A stretch of DNA of 64,000 nucleotides from Clostridium aminobutyricum (lineage in GTDB: Bacteria > Bacillota > Clostridia > Peptostreptococcales > Anaerovoracaceae), in contig NZ_JAFJZZ010000001.1 in the NCBI RefSeq assembly GCF_017255415.1, positions 1 through 64,000 on the forward strand. Reading direction: 5' to 3'. The position numbers were made by a program, and so were the translations under genes. Of the stretch, positions 33,447 through 43,427 are shown one piece after another. Every line of letters starts with the position of its first letter. Positions within the stretch are counted from its first letter, which is position 1. Below the pieces are notes generated by a model. That model was not told where the DNA came from, did no database searches, and worked only from the letters and a program-made list of their open reading frames with translations.

Positions 33447-36400
33447 ATGGTAGAAATAGCTGCAGAATATGAAGTATTAGATGTAATTTATAGTTCCCAG
33501 TACACAACAGTTTATAAAGTATTACTTCCACAAGAAAATCGAACTGTTTTAATTAAATCATTGAACACAGAATTCAATAATCCGATCAACAGTTTTAAGA
33601 TCAAATCAAAATATGATCTGCTGAAAAAGCTCGAAAACAATTGCTTGGTGAAAGTCTATGAATTTTTTGAGTTTGAAAATAGGTGTTCCGTGATGCTAGA
33701 GGATTTTGGGGGAATTCCTCTGTCTCAATATATTAATCGGCATCGGCTTGAATTAAAAGAGTTTCTAGAAATTGCACTCAAAATAACAAAATGCATTCAT
33801 TATATTCATAGCAATCACGTCATACATAAAAGCATTAATCCGTTTAATATCCTTTACAATTCTGATGAAAAAAAGATAAAGCTGTTTGGCTTTGAAAACT
33901 CATCAGAGTTCTCTTTTGAAAGTGTAGAAGCCTTAAATCCGCGTATATTCTATGATAACTTATTTTATATTTCACCGGAGCAAACCGGAAGAATGAATCG
34001 ACCAATCGATTATCGAACAGATTTTTATTCTTTAGGAATTACATTATATGAATTAGCCTGTTCAAAGCTCCCCTTTGCCTCTCTTGAGGCTGCCGATATG
34101 GCTTATTTTCATATGGCAAAGAATCCGCTGCCGGCTCATCAGGTTAATCCAAATATTCCGTTCCCCGTATCTCAAATCATATCGAAGCTTATGGAAAAAA
34201 TGCCGGAAGATCGATATAAAAGTGCTCTTGGGATCGAATCTGACATCCAAGAGTGCCTGCATCAATTGGAGGAAAAGGGGACAATAGAAAATTTTGAATT
34301 GGGGAAGAACGATCAACTGGATAAATTTGAAATTCCTAAAAAGCTATATGGACGAGATCCTGAACTGAGGATATTGATGAATAGCTTTGAGAAGGCAACC
34401 AAGGGGAATGCAGAGTTTGTTTTTGTCGGCGGCTATTCTGGGATTGGAAAAACAGCACTGGTCAATGAACTTCATAAACCGATCATGAAAGAACATGGAA
34501 TTTTTCTTTCCGGTAAATGCGATCAATATAATAAAAATATCCCTTACTATGCCTTATTTACTGCGCTGAACCAATTTTGTACGTACATTCTATCGGATTC
34601 AGAGGAGGAGGTAAAAAAGTGGAAGGAGAGTATCCTAGATGCTATTGGGAAAAGCGGTGCATTACTTATTGATGTTATTCCAAAATTAGAATTAATTATA
34701 GGAGAGCAGCCGCGGGTAACGGAGGAATTTGCTGCTGAAATGCAAATGAAATTTAATCTGGTTCTCCAAAATCTATTACGGGCCATTTCTTCACAAAAGC
34801 GACCGATTGTATTTTTTATAGATGACCTTCAATGGGTAGATGCTGCTTCTTTAGAGCTTTTTGAGAATATCCTTTTTGATAATAGCATAACGGGGTTATT
34901 ATTCATCTGTACGTATAGAGAGAATGAGGTAGATGTAACGCACCCTCTCATAAAAAGCATAAAAAGGGTAAGAAAAGACAAAGGAAGAGTAGAGCTTTTA
35001 CACTTAGAGAATTTGAATGTTTGTGCAGTTGCTGAAATGATAGGCAATGTGTTGAAGTGCCAAGGGAAAGAGGTTTATGAGCTAGCAAAGATCATTCATG
35101 AAAAGACGCTGGGAAATCCGTTCTATATTATTGAGTTTCTGAAATATTGTAACGAAGAAAACCTGCTGACTTATAATGTATCTGAAAAAAGGTGGATTTG
35201 GAAAGAAAGCGACATAAAAAACAGCAAAACTTCGGATAATGTAGTGACCTTCCTAATTGAAAAAATGAAAACACTTCCAAACGCCACAAAAGAGTTAATG
35301 CTGATTGCCGCTTGTGTCGGAAACCGATTTGATAGGAGAATCTTATCAGCGATTTCAGGAAAAAGCATAAAAAATATAAATCAAGCTTTAGAACCGGCCA
35401 TAGCTAATGAGATGATTTATATACTGGAGAAAAATGGCTTGCGTATTCAAAAGGTAGAACTCTTATTTTGCCATGACAAATTTCGACAGGCAGCCTATTT
35501 TACGTTAACAGAAGAGCAGAAAAAGAAAATCTATTTAAACATTATCAATTATTATGAAAAAATAGAAGGATTAAGAAACTCTTCGGAAATATTTTTAGTA
35601 GCAGAGCTTTATACCAAAGTATTGGATTGCATCAATAAGGAAGATACGGTGAAAGTAATAAACCTCTTTGTCTATGCAGCAAAAATTGCAAGGCTGACTT
35701 CTGCTTTTGATGCCGCAAGACAGTATTTGGAACTGGTAATGGACATTGTGCCGGAGGATTTGAAAAGAGAAAAGTCATTCATGCAGTCCATTTATTCGGA
35801 ATATCATCTAGTTTTGTTCAACTTAGCGGATTTTGAGCGGATGGATAAAGTGTATTCGATAATAGAAAATATAACCGAGGATCCTATTGAGCTGGTAAAC
35901 GCTTGTTGCATACAATTAATGAGTCTTTCAAAAAGAAATCAGCATAGAGAGGCTTTCTTGCTCGGTATAGATCTTCTCGGAAAGCTTGGAATACATTATC
36001 CTCAAAACAGATTAGCAGAGGCCATTGCAAAAGAGGTCGAGAACTACTATTCGCATGTATGCAATGGAGGACTTGAAAGGCTTGAAGAAAATGAAATACT
36101 CTGCGATGAAAAAGATATTGCCGTTGCAAAGCTTTTAAATAGAATCACCATAGTCGGTTCATTTTTTGATTCTTCATGCTCCCATTGGGCCTCGCTTACG
36201 AATGCGAATCTAATGTTCGAAAAAGGCCTTACCAACTGGTGTTTGGAACTGCTATCCTCTATAACAGCAGTATTGGTTGCATGGAAAAATGATTTTTATT
36301 CAGGGTACAAAGCTTCCAAAACGGCAATCGCACTTTTAGAGAAAAAGGGATTTACCAAAGAATTGCATCGAACGTATCATGTGTATAGTATCTTAAGTTG

Positions 36401-38813
36401 TCAATGGTTCGAACCTTTAGAAACCAGTATTTATTATGCGCATAAAGCCTTTAGAGGCAATTTGGAAAATGGTGAATTTGAATTATCCGGATATAGTTTT
36501 TTTACTTCTCAATCAGCAATATTGGAATGCTGCAAATCCATTTTTGAGATGCAGACCGAAATAGAGGAGGCTTCTGCCTTTGTAAAGAAAACGGGTAATT
36601 TCTATGCACAGGAGGCGTTTGCCGTATTTTACCAATTAGTGAGAGCTTTGAGGGGAGAAACGCTTACTTATGGCAGCTTTAATGATGAAATATTTCAGGA
36701 AGAAAAGTATTTGACTGATATTGAACATAATGGAATGGCCTTAGCTGTCTACTATATTTACCGATCTCTTTCGGCGGTCCTATTTAGTGATTTCAAAAGT
36801 GCATATATACTTGTAAAAAAAGCGGACCCTTATCTATCGTATGTCACACCGTATTACATAATGGCACTCCATTCTTTTTTGAGCTCTATCGCTATTTGCA
36901 AAAATCTCGAGGAGACAGAAAATGCAGAGGAAAGACAAAGCATGCAAAAAACATTGAAAGAAAATCAAGAATGGCTGTGTCAAAGAGCAAAGGATGCCCC
37001 GTTTAATTTTCAACACCTTTATGACTTAGTGCAGGCTGAAATAAAGGCAGCGGAAGGAAAATATGATGAGGCCTTTGTGTTGTATGAAATCGCTATGGCA
37101 GGAGCTGAAAAAAATAAGCGGCCTTATCACTATGCGTTCATATGTGAACTGATCGGACAACGCTATTTGAAGCTGGGGATAAAAAGGACCGCAAGTTATT
37201 ATATCAAAGAGGCCTATGTAAGCTTCCTGGATTGGGGAGCCGCGGGCAAAGCAGCCTATATGAAAGAAATCTATAAGGAGATGCTGTTCCCTAACAAAAA
37301 CTATCATTACTTGCCAACCGAATACAATACGTTAGATACGATCGATTTGAATGCTATCATACATGTATCACAGACTATTTTCAGTGAGATGGAGACAAAA
37401 AAGCTATTGGAAAAATTAATGGAAATCATGATGCAAAATTCAGGCAGTACGAAAGGACATATTTTTTTAAAGGATGAAAACAGATTTCTGTTATTCGTTT
37501 CAGGAAGCGTAAATAATAATTTGGAACTTATTATTGATCATCAAGAAATAACCATTGGAGATACAGATTCCAAAAAAACATTGCCTGTTTCTATGATTAA
37601 TTATGTTGCAAGAACAAAAGACGTGCTGATTATTGATAGCATTGCTAGAAGCCAATTTGCCTATGAACCTTATTTTGAAAAAAATAATATTCAATCTGCC
37701 ATGTGTTTACCTATTTTACAACAAAATATTTTAAAAGGGATCGTGTATTTAGAAAACAGTATACTATCCGGAGCCTTTACAAAAAATAATATCGATGTAT
37801 TGAAAGTGATAGCCTCTCAGGCTGCCATTTCCATCGAAAATGCCTTTTTATATGAGGAGCTTGAAAACAAGGTGAAAGAGCGTACGATGCAGTTGGAGGA
37901 GACTATATCGAAGCTGAAAGAGACTAATGTGGCGCTGGAACAAGAAATTACGCAACGAATCACTACAGAAAAAGCGTTAAAGGAAAGTGAAAGACAAATG
38001 AATCTCTCCAAGGAGTACGATAAAATCAAAACGGAATTTTTTTCGAATATTTCTCATGAACTTCGGACTCCGATCAATGTCATTTTTTCTGCATTGCAGA
38101 TTCACATGTATAAACAAAAAGACGGCCACTGTCAAAACAATGCAAAAGAGTGCTATAAATATGGGTATATCATGCAGCAAAATTGCTATAGGCTTTTACG
38201 TTTAATTAACAATTTAATTGATATCACGAAAATAGATTCGGGCTATTTCAATGTAAATGAAGTGAATGTCAATATGGTAAACTTGATTGAAAATATCACG
38301 ATATCTGTAGCGGATTACATTGAGGATAAGGGAATCTCTCTGATCTTTGACACCGAAGTAGAAGAAAGAATAATGGCCTGTGATCCGGAAAAAATAGAAC
38401 GGATTATTTTAAATCTGCTTTCAAATGCTGTGAAATTTACTCCTGCCGGAGGGGTGATTAAAGTGATGATAGAATCCAAAAGAAATAAGCTTTGTATCCG
38501 AGTAAAAGATACAGGACGGGGAATTCCGAAAGAGAAGCTGGACGTCATATTTAAGAGGTTTATACAAGTGGATAAATCCTTTACCAGAGATCATGAAGGA
38601 AGCGGTATAGGACTTTCCCTCGTGAAAGATTTAGTGGAATTGCACGGGGGCACGATATCTGTAAAAAGCAGGATTAACCGAGGTTCGGAATTTGTTATAC
38701 TGCTGCCTTGCAGATTGGTTCATCAAGAGCAAGAAACACCGATATACGGGGAAGCACTCTCTAAGGGCTACATTGAAAAAATTAATATCGAGTTTTCGGA
38801 TATATATAAATAG
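33447..38813 (+). CDS. Giant sensor kinase: pseudokinase - AAA ATPase - helical repeats - GAF - histidine kinase
   Basis: A 1788-residue cytosolic protein. Domains: Ser/Thr-kinase fold (about 1-270); AAA ATPase (about 300-680) with Walker A 'GYSGIGKT' and Walker B 'FFIDDLQWVD'; a long TPR-like helical region (about 700-1290); GAF (about 1300-1465); coiled coil (about 1470-1530); HisKA with His about 1536 in 'FSNISHELRTP'; ATPase domain with 'NLLSNAVKFTP', 'DTGRGIP' and 'GSGIGLSLV'. In the kinase part the HRD Asp is Ser ('HKSINPFNIL') and the DFG Asp is Gly ('LFGFE'), while the ATP-site Lys remains, so it is probably inactive. No response regulator is adjacent; a diguanylate cyclase follows. 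Confidence 0.93.
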   Translation: MVEIAAEYEVLDVIYSSQYTTVYKVLLPQENRTVLIKSLNTEFNNPINSFKIKSKYDLLKKLENNCLVKVYEFFEFENRCSVMLEDFGGIPLSQYINRHRLELKEFLEIALKITKCIHYIHSNHVIHKSINPFNILYNSDEKKIKLFGFENSSEFSFESVEALNPRIFYDNLFYISPEQTGRMNRPIDYRTDFYSLGITLYELACSKLPFASLEAADMAYFHMAKNPLPAHQVNPNIPFPVSQIISKLMEKMPEDRYKSALGIESDIQECLHQLEEKGTIENFELGKNDQLDKFEIPKKLYGRDPELRILMNSFEKATKGNAEFVFVGGYSGIGKTALVNELHKPIMKEHGIFLSGKCDQYNKNIPYYALFTALNQFCTYILSDSEEEVKKWKESILDAIGKSGALLIDVIPKLELIIGEQPRVTEEFAAEMQMKFNLVLQNLLRAISSQKRPIVFFIDDLQWVDAASLELFENILFDNSITGLLFICTYRENEVDVTHPLIKSIKRVRKDKGRVELLHLENLNVCAVAEMIGNVLKCQGKEVYELAKIIHEKTLGNPFYIIEFLKYCNEENLLTYNVSEKRWIWKESDIKNSKTSDNVVTFLIEKMKTLPNATKELMLIAACVGNRFDRRILSAISGKSIKNINQALEPAIANEMIYILEKNGLRIQKVELLFCHDKFRQAAYFTLTEEQKKKIYLNIINYYEKIEGLRNSSEIFLVAELYTKVLDCINKEDTVKVINLFVYAAKIARLTSAFDAARQYLELVMDIVPEDLKREKSFMQSIYSEYHLVLFNLADFERMDKVYSIIENITEDPIELVNACCIQLMSLSKRNQHREAFLLGIDLLGKLGIHYPQNRLAEAIAKEVENYYSHVCNGGLERLEENEILCDEKDIAVAKLLNRITIVGSFFDSSCSHWASLTNANLMFEKGLTNWCLELLSSITAVLVAWKNDFYSGYKASKTAIALLEKKGFTKELHRTYHVYSILSCQWFEPLETSIYYAHKAFRGNLENGEFELSGYSFFTSQSAILECCKSIFEMQTEIEEASAFVKKTGNFYAQEAFAVFYQLVRALRGETLTYGSFNDEIFQEEKYLTDIEHNGMALAVYYIYRSLSAVLFSDFKSAYILVKKADPYLSYVTPYYIMALHSFLSSIAICKNLEETENAEERQSMQKTLKENQEWLCQRAKDAPFNFQHLYDLVQAEIKAAEGKYDEAFVLYEIAMAGAEKNKRPYHYAFICELIGQRYLKLGIKRTASYYIKEAYVSFLDWGAAGKAAYMKEIYKEMLFPNKNYHYLPTEYNTLDTIDLNAIIHVSQTIFSEMETKKLLEKLMEIMMQNSGSTKGHIFLKDENRFLLFVSGSVNNNLELIIDHQEITIGDTDSKKTLPVSMINYVARTKDVLIIDSIARSQFAYEPYFEKNNIQSAMCLPILQQNILKGIVYLENSILSGAFTKNNIDVLKVIASQAAISIENAFLYEELENKVKERTMQLEETISKLKETNVALEQEITQRITTEKALKESERQMNLSKEYDKIKTEFFSNISHELRTPINVIFSALQIHMYKQKDGHCQNNAKECYKYGYIMQQNCYRLLRLINNLIDITKIDSGYFNVNEVNVNMVNLIENITISVADYIEDKGISLIFDTEVEERIMACDPEKIERIILNLLSNAVKFTPAGGVIKVMIESKRNKLCIRVKDTGRGIPKEKLDVIFKRFIQVDKSFTRDHEGSGIGLSLVKDLVELHGGTISVKSRINRGSEFVILLPCRLVHQEQETPIYGEALSKGYIEKINIEFSDIYK

Positions 38814-38997
38814 CAGACTAATTTGGAGAAAAGAGGATAAAAATTTTTTTGTTAAAACGTTTTCCAAAACCCCCTATAAGTTATATAATGAAATACTAAG
38901 ATATATTTTATGGTTTAACGAAATGGTTGCTTTTGATAGGATCTCTGTAAGCCAGTTAAAAACTTGTCGGCGATAGTTATATAGAGGGAAGACTGAT

Positions 38998-39969
38998 ATG
39001 CGTATTTCAAAAGAATATATTCGCTACAAATATATGATAGAAAATATAAAAGATATTATTTGGGAAATGAATGCCAACTTTATCTTTACTTTCGTGAGTA
39101 TGGCGGCAAAAGAAACATCAGGATATGAAGCGAAAGAGCTAATCGGACGATGTATGCTGGATTTTTTGACTCCAGAATCAAAACAGCATGTAATGGAGAG
39201 ATGGAAACAACGGGTTGGCAATAAGGACAGCTTAAAAAAAGTTATTCTATATGATGTGGAGTTTATTTGTAAGGACGGGAAGATTATTTGGGTTGAAGTT
39301 TCTGTAAAACCTATCACGGATAACAGCGAACTGATCGGCTATATTGGTGTAACAAGGGATATCTCGGAAAAAAAAGCGTATGAAAATGAACTTAAAAGAT
39401 ATATTGAAGAGCTTAAAAGTGCCAATCAACGGTTGGATGAATTAGCCACCTTTGATCTGTTAACCGGTGCATATAATCGGAGAAAGTTTGAGCATTTTGT
39501 GAATTTGTTCATTGAGGACAACGCAAAGCATGATACCCCTTTTTCTATTATTATGTTTGACATTGACTTTTTTAAGCGTATCAATGATACCTATGGACAC
39601 AAAACGGGAGATCGCATACTGCGAGAAATTACAGCCGTCGCTAAACGGGCCGTAAGGGAAGGCGATAAAATCTTTAGATGGGGCGGAGAAGAATTTATTA
39701 TCTTACTGCCGGGAGAATCCATTAAAGGTGCCTACGAAATTGCCGAAAAAGTAAGAATGGCAATAGAGATGAATGACTTTGCAATAGAAAATGATAGGAT
39801 TACGGTTAGTTTAGGTGTAGGTGAATATGATATGCTGGATAACATAGATCAGTTTGTATCCCGCATCGACAACGCACTTTTAAAAGCAAAATCCAATGGA
39901 AAAAATAGGGTAGAAGTGATCGAACTAAGGGCAGACGAAGAGCTGCAGATACAAAATTATTTAGGTTAG
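38998..39969 (+). CDS. PAS-GGDEF diguanylate cyclase
   Basis: A 323-residue protein with an N-terminal PAS/PAC sensor (about 8-130, 'FTFVSMAAKETSGYEAKELIGR' and 'GYIGVTRDISEKK'), a short coiled linker and a complete GGDEF domain: 'ATFDLLTGAYNRRKF', 'DIDFFKRINDTYGH' and the active-site 'RWGGEEF' at about 228-234. No RxxD site directly before GGEEF is evident. Same strand as the giant kinase, 184 bp apart, and likely part of the same signalling unit. Confidence 0.9.
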   Translation: MRISKEYIRYKYMIENIKDIIWEMNANFIFTFVSMAAKETSGYEAKELIGRCMLDFLTPESKQHVMERWKQRVGNKDSLKKVILYDVEFICKDGKIIWVEVSVKPITDNSELIGYIGVTRDISEKKAYENELKRYIEELKSANQRLDELATFDLLTGAYNRRKFEHFVNLFIEDNAKHDTPFSIIMFDIDFFKRINDTYGHKTGDRILREITAVAKRAVREGDKIFRWGGEEFIILLPGESIKGAYEIAEKVRMAIEMNDFAIENDRITVSLGVGEYDMLDNIDQFVSRIDNALLKAKSNGKNRVEVIELRADEELQIQNYLG

Positions 39970-39991
39970 ATCTACACACAGGAGCTGAGAT

Positions 39992-41068
39992 TTGAAAAAA
40001 ACAATAGAATTAATTGAAAACGTAAAAACCATCAAGCAGTTTCAATCGGACTTATTAGTTTGGTATGATAAAAAAGCCAGAGTATTGCCATGGAGAAGTG
40101 AACCGACTCCTTATCGAGTATGGATTTCCGAAATGATGCTGCAGCAAACCAGAGTAGATACGGTCATTCCATATTTTATGCGGTTTCTTACAGAGCTTCC
40201 GACCATACAGGATTTAGCTGAGGTAGAGGAGGATAAGCTGTTAAAACTGTGGCAAGGATTGGGTTACTATAATCGTGCTCTTAATTTGAAAAAAGCGGCC
40301 CAAATCATCGTCAGTAAGTTTGCGGCACAGCTTCCCTCAGAAAAAGAAGAATTAGTCTCGTTACCCGGAATAGGCCCTTATTCGGCCGGAGCAATTGCCT
40401 CTATTGCTTTTGGGAAAGCAGTTCCTGCTGTGGATGGAAATGTTTTGCGTATTCTGTCCAGGCTCCTAGCCAGTAAAGAGGATATCACTAATACTAAAAT
40501 AAAAAAAGAATTGGAAGAGATCGTAACACTGCTTGTGCCGGCGGAAAGACCCGGCGATTTTAATCAAGCCTTAATGGATTTAGGTGCAACAATCTGCTTA
40601 CCAAACGGAGAGCCGCAGTGCACAGAATGTCCGGTGCAAACACACTGTAAGGCATATAAAGAGGAATTAACGTCAGATATTCCGGTTAAATCCGTTAAAA
40701 AAGCGCGCGCGATTGATAAAAAGACGGTATTTGTGATCATCGCAGAAGGAAAATTTGCACTTCGCAAACGAGATGAGGGAGGATTGCTGCCTAACCTTTG
40801 GGAATTTCCAAATGTAGATGGGTATTTAACGCAAAAGCAGAGTGAACAGTTGTTACAGGAAATGGGGATCACGCTTAAGCAAATTCAGCCGATTAAAATG
40901 TCAAAGCATATATTCAGCCACCGGGAATGGCACATGAAAGGCTATTTTGTAGAAGGTGAGGTTCTTTCATCATCGAATTTCACTTGGGCAACGGAAGAAG
41001 AAATCCGGCATCAATACTCTATTCCGACTGCATTTAAAGCCTTTATGAAATATTGTCAGAACGAATAA
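39992..41068 (+). CDS. mutY: Adenine DNA glycosylase
   Basis: A 358-residue MutY that removes adenine opposite 8-oxoguanine. 'ISEMMLQQTRVDTV' holds the catalytic Glu, 'LPGIGPYSAGAIASIAFGKAVPAVDGNV' the helix-hairpin-helix and catalytic Asp, and C-x7-C-x2-C-x5-C the [4Fe-4S] cluster (first spacing one longer than in E. coli). The C-terminal 130 residues are the NUDIX-like 8-oxoG recognition domain. Start is TTG 39992 with CAGGAG 7 nt upstream. Terminator follows. Confidence 0.95.
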   Translation: MKKTIELIENVKTIKQFQSDLLVWYDKKARVLPWRSEPTPYRVWISEMMLQQTRVDTVIPYFMRFLTELPTIQDLAEVEEDKLLKLWQGLGYYNRALNLKKAAQIIVSKFAAQLPSEKEELVSLPGIGPYSAGAIASIAFGKAVPAVDGNVLRILSRLLASKEDITNTKIKKELEEIVTLLVPAERPGDFNQALMDLGATICLPNGEPQCTECPVQTHCKAYKEELTSDIPVKSVKKARAIDKKTVFVIIAEGKFALRKRDEGGLLPNLWEFPNVDGYLTQKQSEQLLQEMGITLKQIQPIKMSKHIFSHREWHMKGYFVEGEVLSSSNFTWATEEEIRHQYSIPTAFKAFMKYCQNE

Positions 41069-41091
41069 GGAATCTCAATTCAAGTAAAGAG

Positions 41092-41142
41092 AAAAGAGTG
41101 TCTCAAAACAAATTATAAATTTATTTTGGGACACTCTTTTTA
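41092..41142 (+). terminator. Terminator of mutY
   Basis: 11-bp stem AAAAGAGTGTC / GACACTCTTTT with a 27-nt partly paired loop, then TT. Confidence 0.8.
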
Positions 41143-41314
41143 AAGAAATGATTTAATTTTTTTATTTTTTCTTCATTTATAATCAAATGATAATTTTGGT
41201 AATCTAGCTTAATCTCTTCTTTTAAATTTTTTAATAAATATTCTCATAAATAGTAGATAAAATTTGCGATGTACAGTTGTATGATTTTGTAAAATAAAAC
41301 GCTGTCATAAATAG

Positions 41315-42088
41315 TTAAATACTTTCAGCGGTAGAAGGACAAGCCATGATGAGCGATAATGCTTGCTCCATCGTGTACAGTCCTTTTTCTTTAGTCATGA
41401 TCCATTTTGCCGCATAAATGGCACCTTCTCCAAACGCAGACCTGTTTATTGATTCATGAACTATTCGGATTGTTTGATTAGGAAGGCCGAAAATCACTTC
41501 GTGTTTTCCGACAATTCCTCCTACTCGGATAGAATTAATGTGCGTCTCTTTATCTATTCCCAGGTCTTCGGCAATCCTTAAGGCCGTTCCTGAAACTCCT
41601 TTTTTCCCTTTAAAATGCTCTTCAATGATTTCTATGTCAGCATTTGGGACAACTTTTTGGAGTAATTTAGATGCTTCAATCAGGAAATTGATTCCTAACG
41701 TAATATTCGGTGAATATAGTACAGCCGTATTAAGGCTGAGTTTTTTTAATTGACTAATGTCTTTTGGATCATAATTGGAAATAGCCGATACTACGTGAAT
41801 GCCTTTATCTGCTGCGCTTTGGTATTCTGCCACTGCACATGAGGTAGAAAAATCAACAATCACATCGACTTTATTGTCATCGTAAAAATTATTAAAGTCA
41901 ACATTTTTAATTGAAAATATTTTCCCTTCCTCGTGCTCGTGTCCTAGTAATTGACTAGCCATTTCCCCTTCGTTTTTGTCACTTTGTCTTAAAACCCATT
42001 TTAATTCACAATCTGGGTCTTTAACAATTTCATTTGCTACAACAGAACCGGTTTTCCCAAATCCAAATAAGCCTATCCGTATCTTCAT
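41315..42088 (-). CDS. dapB: 4-hydroxy-tetrahydrodipicolinate reductase-like protein
   Basis: A 257-residue DapB-family protein: Rossmann motif 'LFGFGKTGSVVANEI', 'DVIVDFSTS', 'SPNITLGINFL', and the active-site region 'EEHFKGKKGVSGTALRIAEDL'. Standard DapB reads HHxxKxDxPSGTA; here the second His is Phe and one residue is missing before SGTA, while the first His, the Lys and SGTA remain. It could be the lysine-pathway enzyme or a paralogue with another substrate. No dapA or other lysine gene is near. Single gene. Confidence 0.75.
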   Translation of the reverse strand: MKIRIGLFGFGKTGSVVANEIVKDPDCELKWVLRQSDKNEGEMASQLLGHEHEEGKIFSIKNVDFNNFYDDNKVDVIVDFSTSCAVAEYQSAADKGIHVVSAISNYDPKDISQLKKLSLNTAVLYSPNITLGINFLIEASKLLQKVVPNADIEIIEEHFKGKKGVSGTALRIAEDLGIDKETHINSIRVGGIVGKHEVIFGLPNQTIRIVHESINRSAFGEGAIYAAKWIMTKEKGLYTMEQALSLIMACPSTAESI

Positions 42089-42464
42089 ATAAAACCCCCT
42101 TCCTATTCTTCGTTACCTTCTCAAGTGACTTATCTATATAGTCTATAAAAAATAAGAGATCGAACGGCAACCCTTTCAAGATTAAGCTATAATTTTGCTA
42201 GCTTTTTTACTTTTCTAGTTAGTCTAACAAAAGCTTGCCCTTATTACAACGTTTTATACGATTATATATTTCAAACCGACATTTGGATGAAAATTATGGT
42301 ACAATATTAAGTATATATTTGTAATAAATTCGATTAATATAGGGTTTAAGGAAACAGCAAGACAATCATAATCAACCATTTATGAAACAGGCAAGATTCG
42401 ATGCATATATGAAAACAGGTTGATAAATGAACAGAAACGAATTGATAAAAATAAGGTGGATCAT
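42089..42464. other. Divergent intergenic region dapB / WYL regulator
   Basis: A+T-rich, with a short plus-strand hairpin AAGCTA-N9-TAGCTT followed by six T residues at 42184-42207 that has no upstream plus-strand gene. I looked for a lysine riboswitch in front of dapB and saw none. No supportable small gene. Confidence 0.5.
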
Positions 42465-43361
42465 ATGCAAATTAATCGATTATTTGAAATCGTGTACATA
42501 TTGATGGATAAAAAGACAATAACGGCGAAGGCGCTTGCAGAGCGATTCGAAGTTTCTACGAGAACGATTTATCGGGACGTTGAAACCTTATCCTGTGCGG
42601 GAATTCCTGTTTATATGAGCAAAGGAAAAGGAGGCGGCATTTCCCTTCTTCCTGACTTTGTATTAAATAAGACGGTTTTGACGGACGAGGAAAAAGAAGA
42701 AATCTTAGCTTCTTTAAAAGCAGTAAGTGCCGTTCATCTCAGTGAGACCGATACTGCGCTGAAAAAACTAAGCTGCTTGTTTGGAGAATCTAACACGGAC
42801 TGGATCGAGGTGGATTTTTCGTCATGGGCGAACATTCAAAATGAAACCGAAACCTTTCATACCGTTAAATCAGCAATTTTAGAGAAGAAGATGATTCGCT
42901 TTTCGTATGCCAACGTAAAAGGGGAGTCTTCTAACCGTGAAGTGGAACCTTTAAAACTTTGTTTTAAAGGGGGAGCTTGGTACTTGTTTGGATTTTGCAG
43001 ATTAAAGCAAGGAGAACGTTTTTTCAAATTAAGACGAATAAGAAAATTAGAGGTCTTAGAAGACTATTTTATTCGTAAGTCACCGTCGCAAATATTTTTG
43101 GAGGATACGAGTTTTCATGAGGAATTCGTGACACTCAAATTAAGGTTATCTCAAAAAGTAGCGTTTCGTGTGTATGATGAATTTGATTCCTATGAAGAGC
43201 AGAAAGACGGGAGCTTCATTGCAGAAATTCATTACCCGAAAGGCGAGTGGATCTTTTATTATGTCACGTCTTTCGGGGAACATGCAGAAGTGTTAGGACC
43301 CATTGATGTCAGAAATGATGTAAAAACAAAATTGCAGAATACACTTAAACAATATTTTTAA
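42465..43361 (+). CDS. HTH-WYL transcriptional regulator
   Basis: A 298-residue DeoR-type helix-turn-helix protein ('ITAKALAERFEVSTRTIYRDVETLSCAG', about residues 19-50) with a WYL ligand-binding domain ('KKMIRFSYANVKGESSNREVEPLKLCFKGGAWYLFGFC') and a WCX C-terminal extension. ATG 42465 has AAGGTGGA 5 nt upstream. The next gene encodes an effector-binding protein; regulator and target are probably adjacent. Confidence 0.88.
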   Translation: MQINRLFEIVYILMDKKTITAKALAERFEVSTRTIYRDVETLSCAGIPVYMSKGKGGGISLLPDFVLNKTVLTDEEKEEILASLKAVSAVHLSETDTALKKLSCLFGESNTDWIEVDFSSWANIQNETETFHTVKSAILEKKMIRFSYANVKGESSNREVEPLKLCFKGGAWYLFGFCRLKQGERFFKLRRIRKLEVLEDYFIRKSPSQIFLEDTSFHEEFVTLKLRLSQKVAFRVYDEFDSYEEQKDGSFIAEIHYPKGEWIFYYVTSFGEHAEVLGPIDVRNDVKTKLQNTLKQYF

Positions 43362-43366
43362 TATGA

Positions 43367-43396
43367 CATACAGTTGTCTTATTTTATGGCATACAA
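43367..43396. promoter_or_regulatory. Direct repeats before the GyrI-like gene
   Basis: CATACAG (43367) and CATACAA (43390) are 23 bp apart, just over two helical turns, immediately upstream of the GyrI-like gene. They may be the WYL regulator's target; the second overlaps a possible -10 (TACAAT). Confidence 0.35.
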
Positions 43397-43427
43397 TAGC
43401 CTTATCAATGTGAAGGAGGTATGTACT

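Noticed and set aside
42184-42207. AAGCTA-N9-TAGCTT plus six T residues as a terminator.
   Set aside because: No plus-strand gene or promoter lies upstream; kept only as a note in the intergenic entry.
41315-42300. Lysine riboswitch or T-box before the dapB-like gene.
   Set aside because: None of the conserved L-box or T-box motifs could be found in the upstream sequence on the minus strand.
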